A DNA stretch of 64,000 nucleotides from Streptomyces sp. NBC_01716. Lineage in GTDB: Bacteria; Actinomycetota; Actinomycetes; Streptomycetales; Streptomycetaceae. Shown piece by piece: positions 33,826 through 42,363 of this stretch; position 1 is the first letter of the stretch; each line of letters starts with the position of its first letter. The notes under the pieces were generated by a model. The model was given only the letters and a program-made list of their open reading frames with translations, had not been told where the DNA came from and ran no database searches. The stretch covers positions 5,332,001-5,396,000 of the forward strand of contig NZ_CP109181.1 of NCBI RefSeq assembly GCF_036248275.1, written 5' to 3'. A program made the position numbers and the translations under genes.

Positions 33826-33963
33826 TTAAGCGGGCTATGTCCGCATCTGAGCAAGTGAGACAAGCGTCTCTTCGCCCCAACTGATGCGGTCTGCCCGGCA
33901 ACTCGCCCCCTTTCCGTTCCGACCTGCGTAAACAGAGGTTTCCTCGGGGCGGGATGGGCGAAT

Positions 33964-33998
33964 CATCCCGGATGTTCCTTCTTTGAACATCCGGGATG
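33964..33998 (+). terminator. Strong hairpin after the first rpf gene
   Basis: Perfect 14-bp inverted arms (33964-33977 and 33985-33998) with a 7-nt loop are followed by TCTGTGTTT. It stands about 140 bp after the first rpf stop and 90 bp ahead of the riboswitch, so it should end the upstream transcript. Confidence 0.75.
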
Positions 33999-34085
33999 TC
34001 TGTGTTTACGGTCTGAACCGCTCGCACCGCGGGCACCGTCGACCGTCACGCCGAGTCCTGCCGTCGGTCGGGGGGAGTACTCGTC

Positions 34086-34250
34086 GCTTCACGCGCCGAA
34101 GGCAGGAGCGGGGGACCCAGGTAAGTGCCGGCCAGTACGGCCGGCTCGGGGTGCAGCCGTGTGCGAGGGGACGTGCAGACGTTCCCGGGTCGCACGGCCG
34201 GGCAACTCACTTGGCCCGAACCCGACAGCTCACCTCGCAGGCGTCGGTGA
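34086..34250 (+). ncRNA. c-di-AMP riboswitch (ydaO-yuaA type)
   Basis: The leader of the second rpf gene contains the conserved segments of the ydaO-yuaA class in order: CGCCGAAGGCAGGAGCGGGG and GACCCA near 34094-34119, GGGGTGCAGCCG at about 34148, GGGCAACTC near 34200, and CCCGAACCCGACAGCTCACC with CTCGCAGGCG at 34215-34243. In Streptomyces this RNA senses c-di-AMP ahead of genes for cell-wall hydrolases such as rpfA. High c-di-AMP is expected to turn expression off. Boundaries are approximate. Confidence 0.85.
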
Positions 34251-34261
34251 GGAGATCTCGC

Positions 34262-34972
34262 ATGCTGTTTTCCAGCGCGTCCGGCAAGGGCAAGCACCGT
34301 CGTCCCTCCAGGACCGTTCGTTACGCCACGCTCGCCGGCATCACCGGTGCCGCCGTCGCGGTCCCGCTGATCGGCGCCACCGCCGCCTCCGCGGCCACCA
34401 CCTCCGAGTGGGACGCCGTCGCCCAGTGCGAGTCCGGCGGCAACTGGTCGATCAACACCGGCAACGGCTACTTCGGCGGGCTCCAGTTCTCCGCCTCCAC
34501 CTGGGCCGCGTACGGCGGCACCGCGTTCGCGTCCAGCGCCGACCAGGCCTCGAAGTCCCAGCAGATACAGATCGCCGAGAAGGTCCTGGCGGGCCAGGGC
34601 AAGGGTGCCTGGCCGAGCTGTGGCGTGGGCCTGTCCAACGCGTCGAACGACGCGGGCTCGGCCGGCTCCGGCTCCGGCGACTCCGGCCAGCAGCAGGCCG
34701 CCCCCGAGCAGACCGAGCAGCCCCCCCAGGCCGCCCCGAAGAAGCAGTCCGCCCCGCGCGCGACACAGGAGCAGCCCGCCTCGCGCACCGAGACGCGCGG
34801 CCCGGTCAAGAAGGGCGACGGCGAGTACAAGGTCAAGCCCGGCGACTCGCTCTCCAAGATCGCCGAGACCAAGAAGGTCGAAGGCGGCTGGAAGAAGCTC
34901 TTCAAGCTCAACAAGGACATCGTCGAGGACGCCGACGTGATCTTCCCGGGTCAGCAGCTCCACCTGAGCTGA
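34262..34972 (+). CDS. rpfA: Resuscitation-promoting factor-like transglycosylase with LysM
   Basis: This 236-residue secreted muralytic protein is involved in spore germination and growth resumption. The signal peptide ends at TAASAA. The Rpf domain (SEWDAVAQCESGGNWSINTG, about residues 43-115) has the catalytic glutamate in CESGG. A Gln/Pro-rich linker is followed by LysM (GEYKVKPGDSLSKIAETKKV ... IFPGQQLHLS) at the very C-terminus. The ATG is preceded by GAGGAG, directly after the c-di-AMP riboswitch. Its position just before eno matches the rpfA locus of other streptomycetes. Confidence 0.92.
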   Translation: MLFSSASGKGKHRRPSRTVRYATLAGITGAAVAVPLIGATAASAATTSEWDAVAQCESGGNWSINTGNGYFGGLQFSASTWAAYGGTAFASSADQASKSQQIQIAEKVLAGQGKGAWPSCGVGLSNASNDAGSAGSGSGDSGQQQAAPEQTEQPPQAAPKKQSAPRATQEQPASRTETRGPVKKGDGEYKVKPGDSLSKIAETKKVEGGWKKLFKLNKDIVEDADVIFPGQQLHLS

Positions 34973-34988
34973 CCCTTTCCCCCCTGAA

Positions 34989-35034
34989 CCCCGGCCCGGC
35001 GCGCCTCACTCCCCCCGGACGCGCCGGGCCGGGG
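34989..35034 (+). terminator. Terminator of the rpfA-like gene
   Basis: Perfect 15-bp GC-rich inverted arms (34989-35003 and 35020-35034) lie 17 bp after the stop codon. The remaining 225 bp to eno holds its promoter region; a TTAGGCT -10-like box is at about 35166-35172. Confidence 0.8.
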
Positions 35035-35260
35035 GCTTCGGACGGTCTCCGGCCCGGGGCTTCGGAAGGGCTCGGCCCAACCTCTGGACATTCGTGCCTG
35101 AACGGGCATCGCGGACTCTTTTCGTCCCAGCGGGCGGGCATCTGCCGACCGCCGACCGGGAGCCGGTTAGGCTCATGCCGCAAGGCCAACGCAAGGCCGA
35201 CGAGGCCCGGCACCCATGAGGCCCTGCACTCCACGCGTCACATCCCAGAAGGAGATGCTC

Positions 35261-36541
35261 GTGCCGTCCATCGACGTCGTCGTAGCCCGGGAAATCCTTG
35301 ACTCCCGAGGCAACCCAACGGTCGAGGTCGAGGTCGGCCTCGACGACGGCAGCACCGGCCGTGCTGCTGTCCCCTCCGGTGCGTCCACCGGTGCGTTCGA
35401 GGCCCTTGAGCTCCGCGACGGTGACCAGAACCGCTACCAGGGCAAGGGCGTCGAGAAGGCCGTCCTCGCCGTCATCGAGCAGATCGGCCCGGAGCTCGTC
35501 GGCTACGACGCCACCGAGCAGCGCCTGATCGACCAGGCGATGTTCGACCTGGACGCCACCCCCGACAAGTCCTCGCTCGGCGCCAACGCCATCCTCGGTG
35601 TCTCCCTGGCCGTGGCGCACGCCGCCTCCGAGGCCTCGGACCTGCCGCTGTTCCGCTACCTCGGCGGCCCGAACGCGCACCTGCTGCCCGTTCCGATGAT
35701 GAACATCCTCAACGGCGGGTCGCACGCCGACTCCAACGTGGACATCCAGGAGTTCATGATCGCGCCGATCGGCGCCGAGTCGTTCTCCGAGGCCCTGCGC
35801 TGGGGCGCCGAGGTCTACCACACGCTGAAGAAGGTCCTGAAGGAGAAGGGGCTCTCCACGGGCCTCGGCGACGAGGGCGGCTTCGCGCCGAACCTGGAGT
35901 CCAACCGCGCCGCGCTCGACCTCATCCTCGTGGCCATCAAGGAAGCCGGCTACGCCCCGGGCAAGGACATCGCGCTCGCGCTCGACGTCGCGGCCTCGGA
36001 GTTCTACAAGGACGGCTCCTACGAGTTCGAGGGCAAGTCCCGCTCGGCCGCCGAGATGACCGAGTACTACGAGGAGCTCGTCGCCTCGTACCCGCTGGTC
36101 TCCATCGAGGACCCGCTCTTCGAGGACGACTGGGCCGGCTGGAAGGTCCTCAACGACAAGCTGGGCTCCAAGGTCCAGATCGTCGGCGACGACCTCTTCG
36201 TCACCAACCCCGAGCGCCTGGCCCGTGGCATCGAGGAGGGCTCGGCCAACGCCCTGCTCGTCAAGGTCAACCAGATCGGTTCGCTGACCGAGACCCTGGA
36301 CGCCGTCGAGCTGGCGCAGCGCAGCGGCTTCAAGTGCATGATGTCGCACCGCTCCGGCGAGACCGAGGACGTCACGATCGCCGACCTCGCCGTCGCCACC
36401 AACTGCGGCCAGATCAAGACCGGCGCCCCGGCCCGCTCCGAGCGCGTCGCCAAGTACAACCAGCTGCTGCGCATCGAGGAGATCCTCGACGACGCGGCGG
36501 TGTACGCGGGCCGCAGCGCGTTCCCGCGTTTCAAGGACTGA
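35261..36541 (+). CDS. eno: Enolase
   Basis: This 426-residue enzyme interconverts 2-phosphoglycerate and phosphoenolpyruvate in glycolysis. It has the usual opening IDVVVAREILDSRGNPTVEV and the mobile loop GASTGAFEALELRDGD. It also has the general-acid region GLGDEGGFAPN, Mg-binding SIEDPLFEDDW and GDDLFVTN, the catalytic lysine in ALLVKVNQIGSLTET, and the signature MSHRSGETEDVTIADLAV. Length and motifs are complete. The GTG at 35261 is set by GAAGGAG seven bases upstream. It is followed by the ftsB-like gene after 148 bp. Confidence 0.98.
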   Translation: MPSIDVVVAREILDSRGNPTVEVEVGLDDGSTGRAAVPSGASTGAFEALELRDGDQNRYQGKGVEKAVLAVIEQIGPELVGYDATEQRLIDQAMFDLDATPDKSSLGANAILGVSLAVAHAASEASDLPLFRYLGGPNAHLLPVPMMNILNGGSHADSNVDIQEFMIAPIGAESFSEALRWGAEVYHTLKKVLKEKGLSTGLGDEGGFAPNLESNRAALDLILVAIKEAGYAPGKDIALALDVAASEFYKDGSYEFEGKSRSAAEMTEYYEELVASYPLVSIEDPLFEDDWAGWKVLNDKLGSKVQIVGDDLFVTNPERLARGIEEGSANALLVKVNQIGSLTETLDAVELAQRSGFKCMMSHRSGETEDVTIADLAVATNCGQIKTGAPARSERVAKYNQLLRIEEILDDAAVYAGRSAFPRFKD

Positions 36542-36689
36542 CCCCCGGGACCACCGGCCACCGGTCCGCCCGTCCTACGGCCGTCCCCGGCCACGGTCCC
36601 GTACCGTGTCCGGGGACGTACGCGCGTACAGAGGCAGTACGGCAGTACAGAGGAACGGGGTCCGCCGGGCCTCTGAGGGAGGCGGGACC

Positions 36690-37163
36690 ATGGCCGCGAA
36701 CCGGGACCGGTTCTCCACCGCGACCAAGATCAGGATTCTGGGCGAGCAGACCGCCGCCCGTGTCTACCGCTCGCAGACCCGCAGGCAGGCCCGCCGTTCC
36801 CGGCTCACCGGACGCGCCGCGTTCCTGGTGCTCGTGGTCTGCTCGCTGATCGTGGCGCTCGCCTATCCGATGCGGCAGTACGTGTCCCAGCGCGGCGAGA
36901 TCGCGGAGCAGGAACAGCTGGCGCGCGAGGCCGCGAAGCGGGTCGAGGAGCTGCGGGACGAGAGGGCCCGCCTCCAGGACGACGCGTACGTCCAGCGGCT
37001 GGCGCGCGAGCATCTGCATTACGTGATGCCGGGGGAGACCGGCTACATCATGGCCGGCCCCCGGGCGGCCGAGGAGCACCGACCCGACCAGGGCGCGGGC
37101 GACCGGCCCTGGTACTCCAACCTCATGGACGGCGTCGACAAGGCGGACCGGACGGACCGGTAG
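36690..37163 (+). CDS. divIC: Septum formation initiator (FtsB/DivIC)
   Basis: This 157-residue bitopic membrane protein of the divisome has a basic cytoplasmic N-terminus. One helix (AAFLVLVVCSLIVALAYPM, about residues 48-66) leads to an extracytoplasmic coiled coil (QRGEIAEQEQLAREAAKRVE) and the conserved end DAYVQRLAREHLHYVMPGET. In Streptomyces it supports cell division at sporulation with FtsL and FtsQ. The eno - divIC - DUF501 - ppx order is conserved in actinobacteria. The ATG has GAGGGAGG upstream. Confidence 0.92.
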   Translation: MAANRDRFSTATKIRILGEQTAARVYRSQTRRQARRSRLTGRAAFLVLVVCSLIVALAYPMRQYVSQRGEIAEQEQLAREAAKRVEELRDERARLQDDAYVQRLAREHLHYVMPGETGYIMAGPRAAEEHRPDQGAGDRPWYSNLMDGVDKADRTDR

Positions 37164-37184
37164 CGGCCCGGCCGCACAGACGGA

Positions 37185-37226
37185 CATCGGCCGACAGGTA
37201 TCGGCCGACAAGCATCGGCCCGCGAC
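37185..37226 (+). repeat. Three 14-bp tandem repeats between divIC and the DUF501 gene
   Basis: Units at 37185-37198 (CATCGGCCGACAGG), 37199-37212 (one or two changes) and 37213-37226 (diverged) are directly adjacent. They are followed by an imperfect GACAGACA-rich run up to 37250. They lie in the 106-bp gap before the DUF501 start and look like a small local expansion; no regulatory role is evident. Confidence 0.6.
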
Positions 37227-37269
37227 AGACACCGACGGACAGACAGACATCAAGGAAACTGACGCAGGT

Positions 37270-37842
37270 ATGCAAACGCCCCCTCCGCAGACCGAACGCA
37301 CCGAACCCACCGAGGCGGACGTCGACGCGTTCAGGCAGCAGCTCGGCCGGCCCCCGCGCGGTCTGCGCGCCATCGCGCACCGCTGCCCCTGCGGTCAGCC
37401 CGACGTGGTGGAGACCGCCCCGCGGCTGCCGGACGGCACTCCGTTCCCGACGCTCTACTACCTGACCTGCCCGCGCGCGGCCTCGGCCATCGGCACGCTG
37501 GAGGCGAACGGTGTCATGAAGGAGATGACCGAACGCCTCGCCACCGACCCGGAGTTGGCCGCCGCGTACCGCAAGGCGCACGAGGACTACATCGCGCGCC
37601 GCGACGCCGTCGAGGTACTGGCGGGCTTCCCGAGCGCGGGCGGAATGCCGGACCGGGTGAAGTGTCTGCACGTGCTGGTCGGCCATTCGCTCGCGGCGGG
37701 CCCGGGGGTGAACCCGCTGGGGGACGAGGCGCTGGCGATGCTGCCCGAGTGGTGGCGCAAGGGCCCCTGTGTGATCCCGTTCACAAACGACGACCGCAGC
37801 CGGCCGGCCGCCGGGGCGGCCACCGAGGGGGACACCCGATGA
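37270..37842 (+). CDS. DUF501 family protein
   Basis: This 190-residue soluble protein is of the actinobacterial DUF501 family, almost always placed between divIC and ppx. Visible family blocks are QLGRPPRGLRAIAHRCPCGQ (with a CxC pair), LPDGTPFPTLYYLTCPRA, and FPSAGGMPDRVKCLHVLVGH with LPEWWRKGPC near the end. The conserved cysteines and histidines suggest a metal site, but the function is unknown. Its stop overlaps the ppx start by 4 bp (ATGA). Confidence 0.88.
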   Translation: MQTPPPQTERTEPTEADVDAFRQQLGRPPRGLRAIAHRCPCGQPDVVETAPRLPDGTPFPTLYYLTCPRAASAIGTLEANGVMKEMTERLATDPELAAAYRKAHEDYIARRDAVEVLAGFPSAGGMPDRVKCLHVLVGHSLAAGPGVNPLGDEALAMLPEWWRKGPCVIPFTNDDRSRPAAGAATEGDTR

Positions 37843-38765
37843 CCAGGGTCGCGGCCGTCGACTGCGGTACGAACTCCATCCGCCTCCTGGTCGCCGACGC
37901 CGACCCCGCCACCGGCGAACTCACCGACCTCGACCGCCGGATGACGATCGTGCGCCTCGGCCAGGACGTCGACCGGACGGGCCGGCTCGCCCCCGAGGCG
38001 CTGGAGCGCACCTTCGCGGCCTGCCGCGAGTACGCGGAGATCATCAAGAGCCACGGCGTGGACCGGATCCGCTTCGTGGCCACCTCCGCCTCCCGCGACG
38101 CCGAGAACCGCGACGACTTCGTACGCGGCGTCCTCGACATCCTCGGAGTCGAACCCGAAGTGATCACCGGCGACCAGGAGGCGGAGTTCTCCTTCACGGG
38201 CGCCACCAAGGAACTGACCGGCCGCACCGACCTGCGCCGCCCCTACCTGGTCGTGGACATCGGCGGCGGCTCCACCGAGTTCGTCGTCGGGACCGACGGG
38301 GTCACGGCCGCGCGGTCGGTGGACATCGGCTGCGTACGGATGACGGAGCGGCACCGCCCGAGCAGCCCGGCGACCCTCGGCGAGATCACGGCCATACGCG
38401 GCGACATCGACGCCGCCCTCGACTTGGTCGAGGAGAGCGTCCCGCTGGCCGAAGCCCGTACGCTCGTCGGCCTCGCCGGGTCCGTCACCACGGTCGCGGC
38501 GATCGCGCTCGGCCTGACCGAGTACGACTGGCGGGCCATCCACCATTCCCGGATCTCCTTCGAGCGGGTCCAGGAGATCACCGGCATGCTGCTGTCGGCC
38601 ACGCACGACGAGCGCGCGGCGATTCCCGTGATGCATCCCGGACGGGTCGACGTGATCGCGGCGGGCGCGCTGATCCTGCTCACGATCATGAAAAGGACCG
38701 GCGCGGAGGAGGTCGTCGTGAGCGAACACGACATCCTCGACGGCATCGCGTGGTCGCTCGCCTGA
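37839..38765 (+). CDS. ppx: Ppx/GppA-type exopolyphosphatase
   Basis: This 308-residue enzyme of the ASKHA fold releases phosphate from polyphosphate ends or from pppGpp. Motifs are AAVDCGTNSIRLLVAD (phosphate 1), TSASRDAENRDDF, VVDIGGGSTEFVVG (phosphate 2) and GLAGSVTTVAAIAL. It has the short actinobacterial length, without the C-terminal HD domain of the E. coli enzyme. The ATG at 37839 overlaps the DUF501 stop, so the pair is coupled. A hairpin 11 bp after the stop ends the operon. Confidence 0.93.
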   Translation: MTRVAAVDCGTNSIRLLVADADPATGELTDLDRRMTIVRLGQDVDRTGRLAPEALERTFAACREYAEIIKSHGVDRIRFVATSASRDAENRDDFVRGVLDILGVEPEVITGDQEAEFSFTGATKELTGRTDLRRPYLVVDIGGGSTEFVVGTDGVTAARSVDIGCVRMTERHRPSSPATLGEITAIRGDIDAALDLVEESVPLAEARTLVGLAGSVTTVAAIALGLTEYDWRAIHHSRISFERVQEITGMLLSATHDERAAIPVMHPGRVDVIAAGALILLTIMKRTGAEEVVVSEHDILDGIAWSLA

Positions 38766-38775
38766 GCGGGTGACC

Positions 38776-38801
38776 GGGCCCGGGGCCGGACGTCCGGGCC
38801 C
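38776..38801 (+). terminator. Terminator of the divIC-ppx operon
   Basis: Arms GGGCCCGG (38776-38783) and CCGGGCCC (38794-38801) form an 8-bp stem with a 10-nt loop, followed by CCCTTT. Confidence 0.65.
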
Positions 38802-38862
38802 CCCTTTACGGAGGTCTTACGGGGCTTCTGCAGCCCCTCTCGCGGCCACCCCGGAACGAAGT

Positions 38863-38880
38863 TCGTGAAGTTCTTCACAA
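38863..38880. promoter_or_regulatory. Rex-type operator upstream of ndh
   Basis: The 18-mer TCGTGAAGTTCTTCACAA differs from the Rex consensus TTGTGAAnnnnTTCACAA at one position. Rex represses respiratory genes when NADH is low relative to NAD, and ndh is a known member of the streptomycete Rex regulon. The box is about 308 bp upstream of the ndh start, so the promoter would have a long leader. Binding is inferred. Confidence 0.75.
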
Positions 38881-39187
38881 GAGAAACCGCCGAGTTGGGC
38901 GCACATCACTCTCCGGGGAGACCCGACCCCCTCCCGACCCCCCTGTACGGGCGGTCAACGGGCCGTTCCGGCGGCATTGCGGGGGTGTGAACCACCCACC
39001 GGTCGGTCACTCGGAAACATCCCAAGGGCCAGCTCAGAAGGGGTGCGGGACGTCCCGCGAGACCGTGTGGGTCCGCTTCGGGCGGATGATGTCGATCATG
39101 AGGGTCGCGCAGTGTAGCAGAGATGGGGAAGGTGCTTGTGAAGGGGCTCACGAGCACCCCCTCCCAGGCAGGTGGATACTCGATGGC

Positions 39188-40639
39188 ATGAGCACCACGG
39201 AGCGTCCCAGGATCCTTGTTGTAGGCGGAGGGTACGTAGGCCTGTACGCGGCTCGTCGCATTCTGAAGAAGATGCGCTACGGGGAGGCGACGGTCACGGT
39301 TGTCGACCCCCGCTCGTACATGACGTACCAGCCCTTCCTCCCCGAAGCCGCCGCCGGAAACATCTCGCCCCGGCACGTCGTCGTACCGCTGCGCCGCGTG
39401 CTGCCCAAGGCCGAGGTGCTCACCGGCCGGGTCACCACCATTGACCAGGACCGCAAGGTCGCCACCGTCTCGCCGCTCGTCGGTGAGGCCTACGAGCTTC
39501 CCTTCGACTATCTGATCGTCGCGCTCGGCGCCGTCTCCCGTACCTTCCCGATCCCCGGCCTCGCCGAGCAGGGCATCGGTATGAAGGGCATCGAGGAGGC
39601 GATCGGTCTCCGTAACCACGTGCTCGAACAGCTCGACAAGGCCGACTCCACGACCGACGAGGAAGTCCGCCGCAAGGCGCTGACCTTCGTCTTCGTCGGC
39701 GGTGGCTTCGCCGGCGCCGAGACCGTCGGTGAGGTCGAGGACCTGGCGCGCGACGCCGCGAAGTACTACACGAGCGTCAAGCGCGAGGACATGCGCTTCC
39801 TGCTGGTCGACGTCGCCGACAAGATCCTTCCCGAGGTCGGCCCGAAGCTGGGCAAGTGGGGCAAGGAGCACCTGGAGAGCCGGGGCGTCGAGATCTACCT
39901 CAAGACCGGTATGGACTCCTGCGTCGACGGCCACGTCGTGCTCGGCAACGGCCTTGAGGTCGACTCCAACACCATCGTGTGGACCGCCGGCGTCAAGCCC
40001 AACCCGGCGCTCGCCCGCTACGGTCTGCCGCTCGGCCCGCGCGGTCATGTCGACACCGACGCCAAGCTCCAGGTGCGGGGCACCAACCACATCTGGGCCG
40101 CCGGCGACAACGCCCAGGTCCCGGACCTGGCCGCCCGCCGGGCCGGTGTCGAGAACGCCTGGTGCCCGCCCAACGCCCAGCACGCGCTGCGTCAGTCGAA
40201 GGTCCTCGGCGACAACGTGATCTCCGGCCTGCGGGGCTTCCCGCAGAAGGAGTACAGCCACGCCAACAAGGGCGCGGTCGCCGGTCTCGGCATGCACAAG
40301 GGCGTCGCGATGGTCGTCATCGGCAAGATGAAGATCAAGTTCCGTGGCCGGCTGGCCTGGTACATGCACCGTGGTTACCACGGCATGGCGATGCCGACCT
40401 GGAACCGTAAGATCCGCGTCTTCGCCGACTGGACGCTCTCGGCGTTCCTCAAGCGCGAGGTGGTCTCCCTCGGTGCGATGGAGACGCCGCGCGAGGAGTT
40501 CTACGAGGCGGCCAAGCCCGCCCCGACGCGTCAGGCCGTCGCCCCGAAGCCGGAGTCCGGCCCGGAGCGTGCGCCGGGCTCGACCCCGGAGCCGGGGGCC
40601 ACGAAGGCCAAGGCCGGCACCAGCGCCAAGGCCTCCTGA
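39188..40639 (+). CDS. ndh: Type II NADH dehydrogenase
   Basis: This 483-residue single-subunit flavoprotein oxidises NADH and reduces menaquinone at the membrane without pumping protons. The FAD-binding Rossmann motif ILVVGGGYVGLYAARRI is at residues 9-25, the NADH-binding VFVGGGFAGAETVGEVEDL near 160-178, and the second FAD motif is IWAAGDNAQVPD. A C-terminal amphipathic region (GRLAWYMHRGYHGMAMPTW) should sit on the membrane. An unstructured Ala/Pro/Lys-rich tail of about 50 residues follows. It is probably under Rex control. Confidence 0.96.
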   Translation: MSTTERPRILVVGGGYVGLYAARRILKKMRYGEATVTVVDPRSYMTYQPFLPEAAAGNISPRHVVVPLRRVLPKAEVLTGRVTTIDQDRKVATVSPLVGEAYELPFDYLIVALGAVSRTFPIPGLAEQGIGMKGIEEAIGLRNHVLEQLDKADSTTDEEVRRKALTFVFVGGGFAGAETVGEVEDLARDAAKYYTSVKREDMRFLLVDVADKILPEVGPKLGKWGKEHLESRGVEIYLKTGMDSCVDGHVVLGNGLEVDSNTIVWTAGVKPNPALARYGLPLGPRGHVDTDAKLQVRGTNHIWAAGDNAQVPDLAARRAGVENAWCPPNAQHALRQSKVLGDNVISGLRGFPQKEYSHANKGAVAGLGMHKGVAMVVIGKMKIKFRGRLAWYMHRGYHGMAMPTWNRKIRVFADWTLSAFLKREVVSLGAMETPREEFYEAAKPAPTRQAVAPKPESGPERAPGSTPEPGATKAKAGTSAKAS

Positions 40640-40677
40640 CGACCGTGCGCCGGGGCGCGTAGCCGCCCGTAACGAGC

Positions 40678-40719
40678 CGAAAGGGCCGCCCGCCATCCGT
40701 GGTGCGGGCGGCCCTTTCG
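40678..40719 (+). terminator. Terminator of ndh
   Basis: A perfect 16-bp stem (arms 40678-40693 and 40704-40719) with a 10-nt loop; the arm ends in CCCTTTCG. It lies 38 bp after the ndh stop. Confidence 0.88.
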
Positions 40720-40913
40720 TGTGCGCCCGGCGTCGAAGGTGGGTACGACAAGGCACGCAAGGGTGCGCACCGGCAGATTTAGTCACAAAGTACATGGCAG
40801 GTGCAGCTATTTTTGCCCGCCCATTGCGTGCTGTCGGGACTGCAACTCCCTCCCGGCGGTGTTTACGTATCTGTTGAGCATTTCTGGGATCCACCATCAC
40901 GGAGGTGTGTGCC

Positions 40914-42206
40914 ATGGCAGACGCCGCACTGCGGCTGACCACTCTTGCCGAGGAACTTCTGGGAGCCCCGCTCCCCGTACGTATCCGCGCCTGGGACGGC
41001 AGCGAGTCGGGTCCGCCCGGCGCGCCGACCCTCGTCGTCCGGCACCGCCGGGCCCTGCGCCGACTGCTCTGGAAGCCGGGCGAGCTGGGCCTCGCCCGCG
41101 CCTGGGTGGCCGGTGAGATCGACGTCGACGGCGATCTGTACGCCGTCCTCGACCGGATCGCCGGGCTCCTCTGGGAGCGCGGCGCCGAGGCCAAGGACGC
41201 GGTGCACCCGCTGCGCGACCCGCGGATGCGCGCAGCGGGCAAGCGCCTGCTGGAGATCGCCGGCCCCTGGCCGCCGCCCCCGCCGCCGCTCGAGGAGGTA
41301 CGGCGCAGAAGCGGCGCGCTGCACACCAAGCGCCGGGACAGGGCCGCGATCAGCCACCACTACGACGTGGGCAACGACTTCTACGAGCTGGTCCTCGGAC
41401 CGTCCATGGTCTACTCCTGCGCGTACTTCGCGCAGCCGGACTCCCCGCTGGAGGACGCGCAGCGCGACAAGGTCGACCTCGTCTGCCGCAAGCTCGGGCT
41501 CAAGAAGGGCGAGCGGCTGCTCGACGTCGGCTGCGGCTGGGGATCGATGGCCATCCACGCGGCGCGCGAGTACGGCGCCCAGGTCACCGGCGTCACGCTC
41601 TCCCGCGAGCAGGCCGCGTTCGCGCGCAAGCGCATCGCGGGCGAAGGCCTCACCGACCGGATCGAGATCCGGGTCCAGGACTACCGGGACGTCAGGGACG
41701 GCCCGTACGACGCCATCTCGTCGATCGGCATGGCCGAGCACGTCGGGTCGGTGCGTTTCCGTGAGTACGCCGACGACCTCTACGCCCTCCTCAAGCCGGG
41801 CGGGCGGCTGCTCAACCACCAGATCGGACGCCGTCCCGAGAAGGACGAATCCACGTACCGGATCGACGACTTCATCGACGCGTACGTCTTCCCCGACGGT
41901 GAACTGGCCCCGCTCTCCCGCACCGTGGGCACGCTGGAGGAGGCGGGCTTCGAGGCCAGGGACGTCGAATCCCTGCGCGAGCACTACGCGCTGACGCTCC
42001 GTCAGTGGGTGCGGAACCTGGAGCGGCACTGGCCCGAGGCGGTACGGGCCACCTCACCCGGCCGTGCCCGCGTCTGGCGCCTCTACATGGCCGCGTCGGC
42101 GCTGTCGTTCGAGCACAACAGGATCGGCGTCAACCAGATCCTGGCGGTGAAGCCCGCCGGGTCGGGCGCATCGGGTCTCGCGCTGCGTACCCGCGACTGG
42201 CGCTGA
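40914..42206 (+). CDS. cfa: Cyclopropane-fatty-acyl-phospholipid synthase family methyltransferase
   Basis: This 430-residue SAM-dependent enzyme modifies double bonds of membrane phospholipid acyl chains. It has the N-terminal lipid-binding region and then the catalytic domain with AISHHYDVGNDFYELVLGPS and MVYSCAYF. The SAM motif is LLDVGCGWGSMAIHAA, followed by GVTLSREQ and SSIGMAEHVG. The ending EHNRIGVNQILAVK is typical. The ATG at 40914 is set by GGAGG eight bases upstream. It is monocistronic: ndh's terminator lies before it and a hairpin after it. Confidence 0.93.
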   Translation: MADAALRLTTLAEELLGAPLPVRIRAWDGSESGPPGAPTLVVRHRRALRRLLWKPGELGLARAWVAGEIDVDGDLYAVLDRIAGLLWERGAEAKDAVHPLRDPRMRAAGKRLLEIAGPWPPPPPPLEEVRRRSGALHTKRRDRAAISHHYDVGNDFYELVLGPSMVYSCAYFAQPDSPLEDAQRDKVDLVCRKLGLKKGERLLDVGCGWGSMAIHAAREYGAQVTGVTLSREQAAFARKRIAGEGLTDRIEIRVQDYRDVRDGPYDAISSIGMAEHVGSVRFREYADDLYALLKPGGRLLNHQIGRRPEKDESTYRIDDFIDAYVFPDGELAPLSRTVGTLEEAGFEARDVESLREHYALTLRQWVRNLERHWPEAVRATSPGRARVWRLYMAASALSFEHNRIGVNQILAVKPAGSGASGLALRTRDWR

Positions 42207-42300
42207 CACGAGTCAGGGCGCAGTCGCGGCGGAACGCTCCCCGCGCGCCAGGGCGGGCCCCAGGGCCGCCGGGCGCGCTTCAGCCGTGTCCGTACGGCGA

Positions 42301-42334
42301 AGGGCCCCGCACACCCAGGGGGGTGCGGGGCCCT
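42301..42334. terminator. Bidirectional terminator between cfa and the ABC permease
   Basis: Perfect 12-bp arms AGGGCCCCGCAC (42301-42312) and its complement (42323-42334) lie between two converging genes, so they can end both transcripts. Confidence 0.85.
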
Positions 42335-42363
42335 TGAGCCAGGTGCGCCGGAGGCGCCCGGAC

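Larger units (their letters stand above)
38766..39187. promoter_or_regulatory. ppx terminator and ndh control region
   Basis: This 422-bp stretch has no gene. It holds a terminator (38776-38801), a Rex-type operator (38863-38880) and the ndh promoter. The last 90 bp has AGGTGGATACTCGATGGC just before the start, a moderate ribosome-site candidate (AGGTGG). I see no small reading frame with coding character. Confidence 0.7.

Noticed and set aside
37185..37260. CRISPR array
   Set aside because: The 14-bp units are directly adjacent, without spacers, and diverge after two copies; no cas gene is nearby. No CRISPR-like array was seen anywhere in the window.
38906..41329. An 807-residue minus-strand frame opposite ndh
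   Set aside because: It covers the whole ndh gene antisense and shows only low-complexity Arg/Gly/Leu runs; ndh is unambiguous.
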